Notes under the pieces: model-generated
Databases searched by the model: none
What the model was told of the DNA's origin: nothing
The model's input: the letters and a program-made list of their open reading frames with translations, nothing else
Assembly (NCBI GenBank): GCA_902599045.1
Contig: CACKEA010000005.1
Span: 62,001-126,000 of the forward strand
Length of the DNA: 64,000 nt
DNA from: an uncultured Alphaproteobacteria bacterium
Lineage (GTDB): Bacteria > Pseudomonadota > Alphaproteobacteria > HIMB59
Direction: 5' to 3'
In this document: positions 26,868-35,810 of the stretch, piece after piece
Numbering within the stretch: the stretch's first letter is position 1
Layout: every line of letters starts with the position of its first letter
Made by a program: the position numbers and the translations under genes

Positions 26868-28053
26868 CAAAAAATATATTATCGGGTTTGGAAGGAATTG
26901 ATCTATCTATTCCTTTAACAATTTTTTTTTCTTTATCATAAAAGGGTAGATCAACAATAATTCCTTTGTGAGAGGAATTATCTGGAAGTAATATTTCGAC
27001 TTCTTTACCCTCCCAATCATCAGGATTATAAAATCTTACATAGCCAATGCCTTTTTGGAGTGTTGGTGAAGGGACACCAGCTGTGATATAACCTATATTC
27101 ATACTATTAAATTTAATTTTACTTTTAGCTGATGGTATTGCTGTTTTACATGTAATTCCAAATAAGCAACTTCTTTTATCTTTATGAACTAAAGCATCTT
27201 TACCTATAAAGTCTTTATCCATATTTACAAAATAACCAAGTCCAGCTTCGAAAGGATTTATTGTTGTATCTATATCAGTTAAATTACCTAATATGCCACC
27301 TTCAATTCTTCTAATAGTCATGGCTCTTGAAGCAGAAAATTGCATACCGTAGGGTTTACCACATTCAATTAGATGATCCCACAAAGCTAAATGATCAGTT
27401 TTAAAACCATCTGAAAAAATCTCAAAACCAAGTTCATTAGTAAAGCCAGTTCTGGAGACATAAAGTTCTTGGCCACCAAGATCAAAGAAATCAGAACTGA
27501 AGTAGGGCATTTTTTCATCAATCTTATCATTCGATGCTGCTTTCATAATATCAATTGATGCAGGACCTTGAATTTGAAGAACTCTAGATTTAGGATCTTT
27601 TATTTTAATATTGTAACCAGAGCTGTGAGCTAATAACCAATCCTCAAATGGACCATCTGCTTGGACATACCAAAACTTATTTTCAGAAAATCTAAATAAG
27701 ACACCATCCATAAATATTCCACCTTGTGGGGTACAAGCAAGAGCGTAGTAGCCTCTACCTTTTTTTGTTGTCGATATTTCTCTTGTTAAGACTTTATTTA
27801 AAAAAGAAACAGAGTCTTTCCCAGAGATTTCAATGGGTTTTTCTGGAACATCAAATATAAGAGCCTTTTGTCTTAATAACCAATATTTTTCTGATGGATC
27901 TTCATCAATCTTCATTGGAAAGTATCGACCTGCATAAACACCTCTCACCATATTTGATGTTTGAGTTCTCTCAATATATGGTGACTCTTCAAATCTACGG
28001 GCACTAATTTCTATAGTTTTTTTTAAATCAATTTCTTCTTGTAAATTTCCCAT
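26857..28053 (-). CDS. DmdA/GcvT-like tetrahydrofolate-dependent methyltransferase
   Basis: A 398-residue GcvT-fold protein. Features: 'ARRFEESPYIERT' near residues 18-30, 'TPQGGIFMDGVLFRF' near 108-122 holding the Asp expected at the active site, 'RTGFTNELGFEIF' near 198-210, 'RRIEGGILG' near 248-256, and a C-terminal 'GIGYVRFYNPDDW' segment. The SRR-like start and RIEGG pattern resemble DMSP demethylase DmdA more than glycine-cleavage T-protein, and no gcvH or gcvP is nearby. It probably moves a methyl group from a methylated sulfur or nitrogen compound to tetrahydrofolate. Five bases from the molybdoenzyme gene. Confidence 0.75.
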   Translation of the reverse strand: MGNLQEEIDLKKTIEISARRFEESPYIERTQTSNMVRGVYAGRYFPMKIDEDPSEKYWLLRQKALIFDVPEKPIEISGKDSVSFLNKVLTREISTTKKGRGYYALACTPQGGIFMDGVLFRFSENKFWYVQADGPFEDWLLAHSSGYNIKIKDPKSRVLQIQGPASIDIMKAASNDKIDEKMPYFSSDFFDLGGQELYVSRTGFTNELGFEIFSDGFKTDHLALWDHLIECGKPYGMQFSASRAMTIRRIEGGILGNLTDIDTTINPFEAGLGYFVNMDKDFIGKDALVHKDKRSCLFGITCKTAIPSAKSKIKFNSMNIGYITAGVPSPTLQKGIGYVRFYNPDDWEGKEVEILLPDNSSHKGIIVDLPFYDKEKKIVKGIDRSIPSKPDNIFFDAK

Positions 28054-28058
28054 ATATC

Positions 28059-30398
28059 TTATGATTGTCTTAATATTTTTTTATTATCACGAATAATTTG
28101 AGGAGGATTATAAGCAGTAACGGGTGTGATAGTATCCTTCACTAACTCAATTTCAACAAGACAAGAATGTGCTATAGGTCCTTGACCAAGTTTCGAGGTA
28201 CCTTTATCTTTTGTGAGTACATTAGGATTGCCATGTTTACATAACGTATTTTTATTTTTGGGATTTTCAGGATCATACCATGCACCCGTACTCATTTGGA
28301 CTACACCAGTACGTATTTTGTCATTTATATTTACTCCAGCTAAACAAGCACCTCTGTCATTATAAAGTTTAACAATATCTCCATGATTTATTCCACGACT
28401 ACTTGCATCATCGGGATGCATCTCAACTGGTTCACGATCTTTGATTTTAAAAGATTTACTATAACTGCCGTGGTCCATTTGACTATGTAATTTATTTTTT
28501 GGTTGATTTGATATTAAATGTAAAGGGTAATTATTATTTTTATTTCCTAACCACTCACAAGGTTCTAACCAAGTAGGATGTCCTGGGCAATCGTCATATT
28601 TAAAACTATCAACTGTTTTTGAGAATATTTCTATTTTTCCACTGGGAGTAGATAAAGGATTATTTAATGGATCACTTCTAAAATCTTTTAACATTAATGT
28701 ATTTTCCTTAGGAGGTGATACTTTAAACCACCCTAAATTTCTAAACTCCTCATAGCTTGGAAAATTTATGTTAGATGATTTAGATTTAGTAGATGTTTCT
28801 TGATAAATCCATTTCTGCCATTCTTCTTCATCTCTATCCTCTGTAAAAATTTTCTCAACACCCATTTTATTTGCTATTCCTTTAAAAATATCAAAATCAT
28901 TTTTTGCGAGACCAAAAGGTTCAACTAATTTTGCCATTGAAACAACATAAGGATCGCGAGGTGTGAGCATTATATCTTGTCTCTCAAGTGAAGTGGTACA
29001 AGGAAGAACAATATCAGAATATTTAGCTAAAGAATTCCAGCACCATTCATTAGAAATAATTGTTTCTGGTTTCTGCCAAGCCTGTAGAAGTCTATTTAAG
29101 TCTTGATGATGATGAAAAGGGTTTCCTCCTGCCCAATAAATCAACTTTATATCAGGATATTTGTATTCTTTACCATCAAAATCAAAATTTTCACCTGGGT
29201 TTAAAAGTAAATCACTAATTCTTGCAACAGGAATAAAATCATCAATTTTATTTTGAGCTTGTGGGAATGCTGCACCAGGTATGATAGAAAATTGACCTCC
29301 GATGTGGTTAGTTGCACTATAACCAAATCCAAAACCACCACCAGGCAAACCTATCTGACCTAACATGGATGCTAACATAATTGCAGTCCAAAAGGGTTGC
29401 TCACCATGATCTTGCCTTGTTAAGGACCAACTAACAGATATCATAGTTCGTTTTGATGACATCTCCTTTGCTAAAGAGATAATTTTATCAGATGAAATTT
29501 CACTAATATCTGATGCCCAATTAGCGTCCTTAGGTGTTCCATCAATATCTCCAAGTAGATAAGGAAGAAATATATCAAAACCTTCAGTGTATTTTTTAAT
29601 AAATTCAACATCATATAAATTTTCTTTATAGAGCGTGTGTGCAAGGCCCATCATTATAGCGACATCAGTATTAGGTCTTAATGCTAGCCACTCGCCTTTA
29701 ATTTGATCTAATAAATCACTTTTTAATGGACTAAAGTTTACGAATTTTATTCCTGCATCTGCTGAACGAATAAGTTTCTCTTTTTGGTAGTGACTTCCAG
29801 TGCCACCTTGAGCTATCTGTCCATTTTTTAAAGGGACACCTCCAAAACATAAAAATAATTCTGTATTTTCCTCAATTGAATCCCAACTGGTACAAGTATC
29901 AAGGTAAGTTCTATAACTTCCCAATATATGAGGAACCATCGCCTCCGCTGCAGCAAAACTATACGTATATTTAGATCTTGTGTACCCTCCAATACAGTTT
30001 AAAAAACGATGAAGTTGACTTTGAGCGTGATGAAATCTTCCAGCACTTGCCCAACCGTAAGATCCTCCAAAGATAGATGAATTACCAAAATTATTTTTAA
30101 CTCTATTTAATTCATTAGCTACGATTTTCTCAGCTTCATCCCAAGAAATTGCAATAAAAGGCTCCGTCCCTCTTAAATTATTATTTGAACCTGGTCCTTT
30201 ATCCTTCCAACTTTTTCTAATCATAGGTGAATCTATACGTGTATGATGATTGTGAATATCTACGATTCCGGAACCTATTGGAGAAGGGTCATTATCATTT
30301 TCCCATCCAATTAATTCTTCAACTTTACCATCCTTGACTTTAGCTCTGTAAGTCCCCCAATGTGAACTAGTTAGGGGTAGATCTTTTTTTATATTCAT
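28059..30398 (-). CDS. Cytosolic DMSO-reductase-family molybdopterin oxidoreductase (BisC-like)
   Basis: A 779-residue molybdopterin enzyme of the BisC/TorA/DorA group. 'TSSHWGTYRA' near residue 10-19 is the family N-terminus; no Tat signal and no N-terminal Fe-S Cys cluster are present, which points to a cytoplasmic enzyme. The Mo ligand should be the Ser in 'GGSYGWASAGRFHH' near 113-126. Later cofactor-binding segments include 'YWAGGNPFHHHQ' near 423 and 'SNEWCWNSLAKYSDIVLPC'. Known relatives reduce biotin or methionine sulfoxide, DMSO or TMAO. Stop-start overlap of one base with the permease gene upstream and five bases to the DmdA-like gene tie it to uptake and demethylation of one compound. 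Confidence 0.85.
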   Translation of the reverse strand: MNIKKDLPLTSSHWGTYRAKVKDGKVEELIGWENDNDPSPIGSGIVDIHNHHTRIDSPMIRKSWKDKGPGSNNNLRGTEPFIAISWDEAEKIVANELNRVKNNFGNSSIFGGSYGWASAGRFHHAQSQLHRFLNCIGGYTRSKYTYSFAAAEAMVPHILGSYRTYLDTCTSWDSIEENTELFLCFGGVPLKNGQIAQGGTGSHYQKEKLIRSADAGIKFVNFSPLKSDLLDQIKGEWLALRPNTDVAIMMGLAHTLYKENLYDVEFIKKYTEGFDIFLPYLLGDIDGTPKDANWASDISEISSDKIISLAKEMSSKRTMISVSWSLTRQDHGEQPFWTAIMLASMLGQIGLPGGGFGFGYSATNHIGGQFSIIPGAAFPQAQNKIDDFIPVARISDLLLNPGENFDFDGKEYKYPDIKLIYWAGGNPFHHHQDLNRLLQAWQKPETIISNEWCWNSLAKYSDIVLPCTTSLERQDIMLTPRDPYVVSMAKLVEPFGLAKNDFDIFKGIANKMGVEKIFTEDRDEEEWQKWIYQETSTKSKSSNINFPSYEEFRNLGWFKVSPPKENTLMLKDFRSDPLNNPLSTPSGKIEIFSKTVDSFKYDDCPGHPTWLEPCEWLGNKNNNYPLHLISNQPKNKLHSQMDHGSYSKSFKIKDREPVEMHPDDASSRGINHGDIVKLYNDRGACLAGVNINDKIRTGVVQMSTGAWYDPENPKNKNTLCKHGNPNVLTKDKGTSKLGQGPIAHSCLVEIELVKDTITPVTAYNPPQIIRDNKKILRQS

Positions 30399-32521
30399 TA
30401 AGACTGATCTAGTCCTAGTGCTTGTCTTTGTTTTTTAGTCCATGCGTGAGTAATTCTATCTATGATAATAGCAAGAAGGACAATAGCTAAACCAGCTGAT
30501 AGACCTCTACCTGTATCAGATCTTTGAAGAGCATTAAATACTTGAAGACCAAGTCCTTTACCTCCAATTAAAGGAGTAACAATTTGCATAGCAAATGCCA
30601 TGATAACAGTTTGATTGAAACCCATCACAAGACTAGGTACAGCTAATGGGAATTTTACCTTGTTTAATGTTTGGATACCCGTTCCACCAAAAGATTTTGA
30701 AACTTCAGAATAACCACCTGATACTTGTGATAAACCTAGAGCAGTTAGCCTTATAATTGGTGGGACAGAGTAAATTACAGTTGCAATAACAGCAGAGACA
30801 ATATTGCCCCCAAAGAACATTAAAACAGGAATTAAATAGCAAAAATATGGCAGAGTTTGCATAGCATCCAAAACTACGTTTTGTATGTCTCTGTACCATT
30901 TATTGTATGAGGCTAACACACCCAACGGCACTCCTATAACAAAACAAATTAAGACAGAAACCAATACAGAAGATAGAGTGATCATTGAATGCATCCACAT
31001 TCCAGTAGCCCCTATGAAAGCTAATAATATTGCAGTAATTGTTGCAAATCTTAAACCTACAGTTACATAACCTATAATTATAAATACAACCATCGTATAC
31101 CACCAAGGTATTTGTGTAAGGAATGCATTTAAGGGTTTAAGTAGATACAAATAAATGAAGTATTTTAAACCTTTTGCAAATGAAATAAACCCAGGATCAA
31201 GAGTCATAGCCTTTACAGCATTTTCTATCGGTTTTTGTATTTCGATAGTCCAAGTTTCTGGAAATGTTCCAATAGCAAAAAAGTATGCATCAAATATATA
31301 AATGAAAAAAAATATTAATAATGAAGAAAATAAAAAATATCTTTGGTTCATAAAATTTTTAATTATGCCAGAATATGACTTATTAAAGATAGAAATAGAG
31401 CTATCAAAAAAACTTGCAAAGATATTGATAATATTTGAAAAAATTAAATATGTAAGTTTGACTATTATTCTCAATGGTAATTCTATTAAATTAGCTAAGG
31501 GGTATCTTTGTAGACTTTGAGGTAGCAAGTAAAATTTTTCAACATCATTTGGTAAAGTTTCTTTATCTTTGCTTATTGCACTACTTAATCTATCAAACAT
31601 TATTGCCATAAATAAAATACAAAGGCCTCCTTCCATAGCCCATCCTACATCTAATTTTCTTATAGCCTGCCATACTTGACCGCCAAGACCTTCAGCTCCA
31701 ATAAATGTTGCAAGGACAACTAATGCTAATGCCATCATTATTGTTTGATTAACACCCATCATAATACTTGGTAAAGCCATCGGAATTTTAATTTTAAATA
31801 AAAGTTGATATTTATTTGAACCAAATGACTCAGCCGACTCAATTGTTTCTTTTGATACTTGTCTGATACCTAAATTAGTTAATCTTATAATTGGTGGCAT
31901 AGCGTAAATTAATGTAGCAAGTATTGCAGGAGCACCTCCTATTCCAAAAAAGAACATAGCAGGGAATAAATAAACAAAAGCAGGCATAACCTGCATTGTA
32001 TCTAAGATAGGTTTAAGAAAATTTTCAAATCTATCGCTTTGTGAACTAAATATTCCCAGAATTACTCCTAAAATTACAGACAAAATTACAGATAGTCCCA
32101 TCAAGGCTAAAGTTTGCATTGAGACTTCCCACATATCAACAGCACCCCAAAAATAAACTGTGAACATGCAAAATAAAGCTAATCTTATACCACCATAAGC
32201 TAATGCAGGGAGAGTCATCAAGGACATTATTAAAATCCATGGAGACTCAACGAAAAAATTTTCTAATGCCATGTAACCAGCCTGTAAAAATGATGCAAAT
32301 AATCTAGTTATCCATCTATAATTATCTTTTAAATAATCTTCACCAGCATTTATCCATGCAGTGAATTTAAATTCATCAGTAATAGATTTAGGAAAAACAG
32401 TAGGATCTTCGTTCGTAATTGAAAGGTAATAAGCAATAGCCCCAATAATAAAAATACTTAAATATAATATTATATTTTTATTAAGCTTTTTATTTACCTG
32501 TAAATTTCGATCTAAAGACAT
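30398..32521 (-). CDS. Fused double permease of a ProW/OpuAB-type ABC importer
   Basis: A 707-residue membrane protein in which two BPD_transp_1 permease domains are joined. The first (about residues 130-320) has the EAA-like loop 'ESAESFGSNKYQLLFKIKIPMALPS' region; the second (about 480-700) has 'EVSKSFGGTGIQTLNKVKFPLAVPS' region. Each ends in a similar 'G.GLG.QV..A....D.G....GG' helix. Such fusions provide both transmembrane subunits in one chain. The usual substrates of the family are glycine betaine, choline, carnitine, proline betaine or DMSP. First gene of a four-gene operon; the matching ATPase gene is divergent 95 bp away. Confidence 0.9.
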   Translation of the reverse strand: MSLDRNLQVNKKLNKNIILYLSIFIIGAIAYYLSITNEDPTVFPKSITDEFKFTAWINAGEDYLKDNYRWITRLFASFLQAGYMALENFFVESPWILIMSLMTLPALAYGGIRLALFCMFTVYFWGAVDMWEVSMQTLALMGLSVILSVILGVILGIFSSQSDRFENFLKPILDTMQVMPAFVYLFPAMFFFGIGGAPAILATLIYAMPPIIRLTNLGIRQVSKETIESAESFGSNKYQLLFKIKIPMALPSIMMGVNQTIMMALALVVLATFIGAEGLGGQVWQAIRKLDVGWAMEGGLCILFMAIMFDRLSSAISKDKETLPNDVEKFYLLPQSLQRYPLANLIELPLRIIVKLTYLIFSNIINIFASFFDSSISIFNKSYSGIIKNFMNQRYFLFSSLLIFFFIYIFDAYFFAIGTFPETWTIEIQKPIENAVKAMTLDPGFISFAKGLKYFIYLYLLKPLNAFLTQIPWWYTMVVFIIIGYVTVGLRFATITAILLAFIGATGMWMHSMITLSSVLVSVLICFVIGVPLGVLASYNKWYRDIQNVVLDAMQTLPYFCYLIPVLMFFGGNIVSAVIATVIYSVPPIIRLTALGLSQVSGGYSEVSKSFGGTGIQTLNKVKFPLAVPSLVMGFNQTVIMAFAMQIVTPLIGGKGLGLQVFNALQRSDTGRGLSAGLAIVLLAIIIDRITHAWTKKQRQALGLDQS

Positions 32522-32616
32522 TACTTACTTATATAAACCTCAATTTATGAATTTATAAAAATAATTTTATTTTAATAGTATTAATTCACAATATAATATC
32601 AATATATCGCTTTAGT

Positions 32617-33651
32617 ATGGATAAAATTATTTGCTCAAATATATGGAAAATTTTTGGAAATGATGAAAAGAAAATATTAGAAAATCTCGATCCAAATTTA
32701 ACTAGAGACGAAGTTCAAGAAAAAACAGGCCATGTAGTAGCAGTTAAGGATGTTAGTTTCTCCATACAAAAAGGAGAGACTTTTGTAGTCATGGGCCTTT
32801 CAGGAAGTGGTAAATCAACTTTAGTGAGATGTTTGACAAGATTAATTGAACCTTCATCAGGATCTGTAATTATTGATGACACTGATGTTACAAAGATTAG
32901 CAGAAATAGCTTATTAGATCTTAGAAGAAATAAAATGAGTATGGTTTTTCAACACTTTGGACTTTTCCCACACAGAACTGTGCTAGAGAATATTTCATAC
33001 GGATTAGAAATTAGAGGAGAGAAAAAACAAGATAGATTAGACAAGTCAATGGAGTCTTTAAATCTTGTTGGTTTAAAAGGATGGCACAACAATTATCCAA
33101 GAGAATTATCTGGAGGTATGCAACAAAGAGTTGGTTTAGCTCGTGCTATGGCGGTTGAACCTGAAATATTAATATTCGATGAACCTTTTTCTGCTTTGGA
33201 CCCTCTTATTAGAAGAGAAATGCAAGATGAACTTTTAGACATTCAAAAAAAACTTCAAAGAACTATGGTTTTTATTACACATGATTTTTTAGAAGCAATA
33301 AAAATGGGTGATCATATTGCTATCATGAAAGATGGTGAAATATCCCAAGTAGGAACACCTGAGGAAATAGTAGCAAATCCTGTTGACCAATATGTTAAAG
33401 ATTTTTGTGAAGATGTTCCAAAATATAAAGTGCTAAGTGCAGGAAAAGTTATGCGTAAAGAATGCTCTGACGAGTCTAAAAACTTATTTTTAGATAAAAC
33501 AAAGTGCATTGATGAAAATGCTAAGATTGAATCTTTAATCGATCAAATTTGTGAAGATGACACCGCTTACCCTATTATAAGTACCAATTCAGGAGAGTTA
33601 GTTGGTGAAATCGATCGAACAATTGTTATGAAATCTATGAAATCAAAATAA
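32617..33651 (+). CDS. ProV/OpuAA-type glycine-betaine ABC transporter ATP-binding protein
   Basis: A 344-residue ATPase with the betaine-type N-terminal extension ('IWKIFGNDEKKILENL' near 8-23), Walker A GLSGSGKST near 60-68, signature LSGGMQQR near 164-171, Walker B 'ILIFDEPFSALDP' near 184-196 and 'FITHD' near 216. The C-terminal part (about 255-344) is a reduced CBS-like region (KCIDENAKIESLIDQICED) as in OpuAA/ProV, where it senses ionic strength. Divergent from the fused permease with a 95-bp AT-rich gap that must hold both promoters. Confidence 0.92.
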   Translation: MDKIICSNIWKIFGNDEKKILENLDPNLTRDEVQEKTGHVVAVKDVSFSIQKGETFVVMGLSGSGKSTLVRCLTRLIEPSSGSVIIDDTDVTKISRNSLLDLRRNKMSMVFQHFGLFPHRTVLENISYGLEIRGEKKQDRLDKSMESLNLVGLKGWHNNYPRELSGGMQQRVGLARAMAVEPEILIFDEPFSALDPLIRREMQDELLDIQKKLQRTMVFITHDFLEAIKMGDHIAIMKDGEISQVGTPEEIVANPVDQYVKDFCEDVPKYKVLSAGKVMRKECSDESKNLFLDKTKCIDENAKIESLIDQICEDDTAYPIISTNSGELVGEIDRTIVMKSMKSK

Positions 33652-33660
33652 TTTGAATTT

Positions 33661-34572
33661 CTAATTTGGCTTATTAATCTTTTTATTTTTATCTCTCCAT
33701 ACAATAATTAAACCAGCAAAAACTATTAATAATACTCCTGGAAAAAGTTGATCAAAAGGTGCTTCACCAAAAAATATCCAAGCAAGTATAAATGAAGATG
33801 GTATTGCTAAATATTCAAAGACAGCTATTTTGCTAGCTGCTATCAATCTATACGAGTAAATAAAAAGGATGGCAGCAGTACCACCAAAAATACCAATTAA
33901 TGATAAAATAAAAAAGTCACTTTGGGTCTCAATATAAGTATGACCCTTTGTAAAAAAAATAAAAACTAGAGAGCCAAGAAAAGACGAGAATAAAGAGTAA
34001 AACTGTATTTTACCTGTAGAAAAATTATCTGGAATAAATTTTAATACTATTACTTGTACTGCCCATAAAAATGCAACTAGTATTGGTAAAATTGAGTAGT
34101 ATGAAAATATACTGCTATTTGGTCTCATAATCATGACGACTCCAATAAAGCCAATTATAACAGCAGACCACCTATATATGCCAACCTTGTCCCCTAAAAA
34201 AAAAATAGACAATATTACTATAAAAAAAGTTGATGAAAAAGTAAGTGTGGATGCTGTAGCAAACTCCATATTATTTATAGCAATGTAATACAGAATATTA
34301 ATTGCTAAAAAACACGAACCTCTAACAAAACAAAATAAAATAAATTTTTTACTTAAATTTTTAAAAAGATTTGAACTTTCTTTATTATAAATTAATAAAA
34401 GTATTAAAGGAATAATAGCAAAAGTATTTCTGAAAAGTGCTAATTGAATAGTTGAATACTCACCTCCTAAATATTTTACAATCAATCCATGTATATCGAT
34501 AAATATAACTCCGACTACCATTGCGGTAATTGCTAGAAAGGTATTTTTTTGACTATTTATAAAATTAATCAT
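33661..34572 (-). CDS. EamA/DMT-family transporter
   Basis: A 303-residue protein with about ten hydrophobic helices in two EamA repeats (about residues 12-145 and 158-295). 'ATASTLTFSSTFFIVILSIFFLGDKVG' region near 104-130 and 'EYLAIPSSFILAWIFFGEAP' near 250-269 are the typical ends of each repeat. DMT proteins often export amino acids or other metabolites; the substrate is unknown. Its gene converges on the ProV-like ATPase gene (nine-base gap) and is divergent from the Fe-alcohol dehydrogenase gene (41 bp). Confidence 0.85.
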   Translation of the reverse strand: MINFINSQKNTFLAITAMVVGVIFIDIHGLIVKYLGGEYSTIQLALFRNTFAIIPLILLLIYNKESSNLFKNLSKKFILFCFVRGSCFLAINILYYIAINNMEFATASTLTFSSTFFIVILSIFFLGDKVGIYRWSAVIIGFIGVVMIMRPNSSIFSYYSILPILVAFLWAVQVIVLKFIPDNFSTGKIQFYSLFSSFLGSLVFIFFTKGHTYIETQSDFFILSLIGIFGGTAAILFIYSYRLIAASKIAVFEYLAIPSSFILAWIFFGEAPFDQLFPGVLLIVFAGLIIVWRDKNKKINKPN

Positions 34573-34613
34573 TTAATATCGCTATGAACTTGTTATAAAC
34601 TTTATTATCTTAA

Positions 34614-35804
34614 ATGAAAAACTTTAAACTAAGCGAAATAGACATTCTCTCTAATCAAGATTGGACATTTCCAACAACAACATACTACGGTCCAGGAAGA
34701 TTTAATGAGATAGGAAAATTTTGCGAAGAGTTTGAGATTAAAAACCCATTAATTGTTACAGATAGTGGTAGTAAAGATCTACCATTTATTAATAAATTAA
34801 AAACGTTACTTTCCAAAAATAATATCAAATCTGAGATTTTTTATAATATATCGCCAAATCCACGTGATGATGAAATATCCAAAGGGTGTGATCAATTTAG
34901 AAGTGGTAAACATGATGCCATTATTGCAATTGGAGGCGGAAGTGCAATGGATGGTGGGAAATCGATATGTTTAACAGTAAATAGTGATACTCCATTATGG
35001 GATTTTGAGTTTGAACAACCTGTTCCAAAAATTACAAAAGAAAATGCTTTTCCAAAAATAATAACAATACCTACTACATCAGGAACTGGTGCTGAAACGG
35101 AAATTACAGCAATGGTTACACACCTAGAAAAAGGGATGAAATTTTGTATTTGGCACCCAGATGTAAGGCCTATTTTTACATTAGTTGACCCCGAATTAAC
35201 ACTAGAACTACCACCTAAATTAACAGCATGGACAGGTGTAGATGCTATGGTTCATAGTATTGAGGGTTATTGTGTGCCAGGTTTTAATCCTCTTTGTGAT
35301 GGTGCGGCCCTAGAGAGTCTCAATCTAATATCAAAATCTCTTGTCTTAGCTGTTGAAGAACCAAGTAATTTATTAGCCAGAGGAGGTATGATAATAGGTT
35401 CTTATTTGGGTGGGATTTCATTTCTTAAAGGTCTTGGAAATGTTCACTCTATTTCTCACATGGTTGGTGCAGAATATAATACTCATCATGGTTTAACTAA
35501 CGCTATAGTTTTACCACCCGTTCTAAACTTCAATTTACCAGGAATGGACGAAAAAGTTAAAAGAATGTCTGAAGCTATGCAATTTGAAAATCATTCAGTA
35601 GATGAATTTATCAAAAATATTGTGCAAATACTTAACAGACTAGATATTCCAAAAGGCCTTAATGAGATCAATATACCAGAGGACTGTGCTGAAAGAATTG
35701 CACAAAAAGCAATGCAAGATCAAGCCTACGCCACTAATCCTAAAGAGGCATCCATGTTGGAAATGAAAGAAATTGTTCTTCAAAGTATAAAACAAGCACG
35801 TTAA
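34614..35804 (+). CDS. Iron-containing (group III) alcohol dehydrogenase
   Basis: A 396-residue Fe-ADH family enzyme. NAD-binding 'AIGGGSAMDGGKSI' lies near residues 101-114 and 'TIPTTSGTGAETEI' near 144-157. Metal ligands are Asp and His in 'GVDAMVHSIEGY' near 203-214 and two His in 'GNVHSISHMVGAEYNTHHG' near 276-294. It should interconvert an alcohol and an aldehyde with NAD(P). It opens a five-gene plus-strand operon (amidase, EamA, homocysteine methyltransferase, enolase-family enzyme) with gaps of seven bases or less. Confidence 0.88.
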   Translation: MKNFKLSEIDILSNQDWTFPTTTYYGPGRFNEIGKFCEEFEIKNPLIVTDSGSKDLPFINKLKTLLSKNNIKSEIFYNISPNPRDDEISKGCDQFRSGKHDAIIAIGGGSAMDGGKSICLTVNSDTPLWDFEFEQPVPKITKENAFPKIITIPTTSGTGAETEITAMVTHLEKGMKFCIWHPDVRPIFTLVDPELTLELPPKLTAWTGVDAMVHSIEGYCVPGFNPLCDGAALESLNLISKSLVLAVEEPSNLLARGGMIIGSYLGGISFLKGLGNVHSISHMVGAEYNTHHGLTNAIVLPPVLNFNLPGMDEKVKRMSEAMQFENHSVDEFIKNIVQILNRLDIPKGLNEINIPEDCAERIAQKAMQDQAYATNPKEASMLEMKEIVLQSIKQAR

Positions 35805-35810
35805 GCATTT

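Noticed and set aside
26857-28053. Firm call as DMSP demethylase DmdA
   Set aside because: Overall pattern is similar, but related non-DmdA GcvT-family clades look alike; substrate residues cannot be verified by eye, so it is reported as DmdA/GcvT-like.
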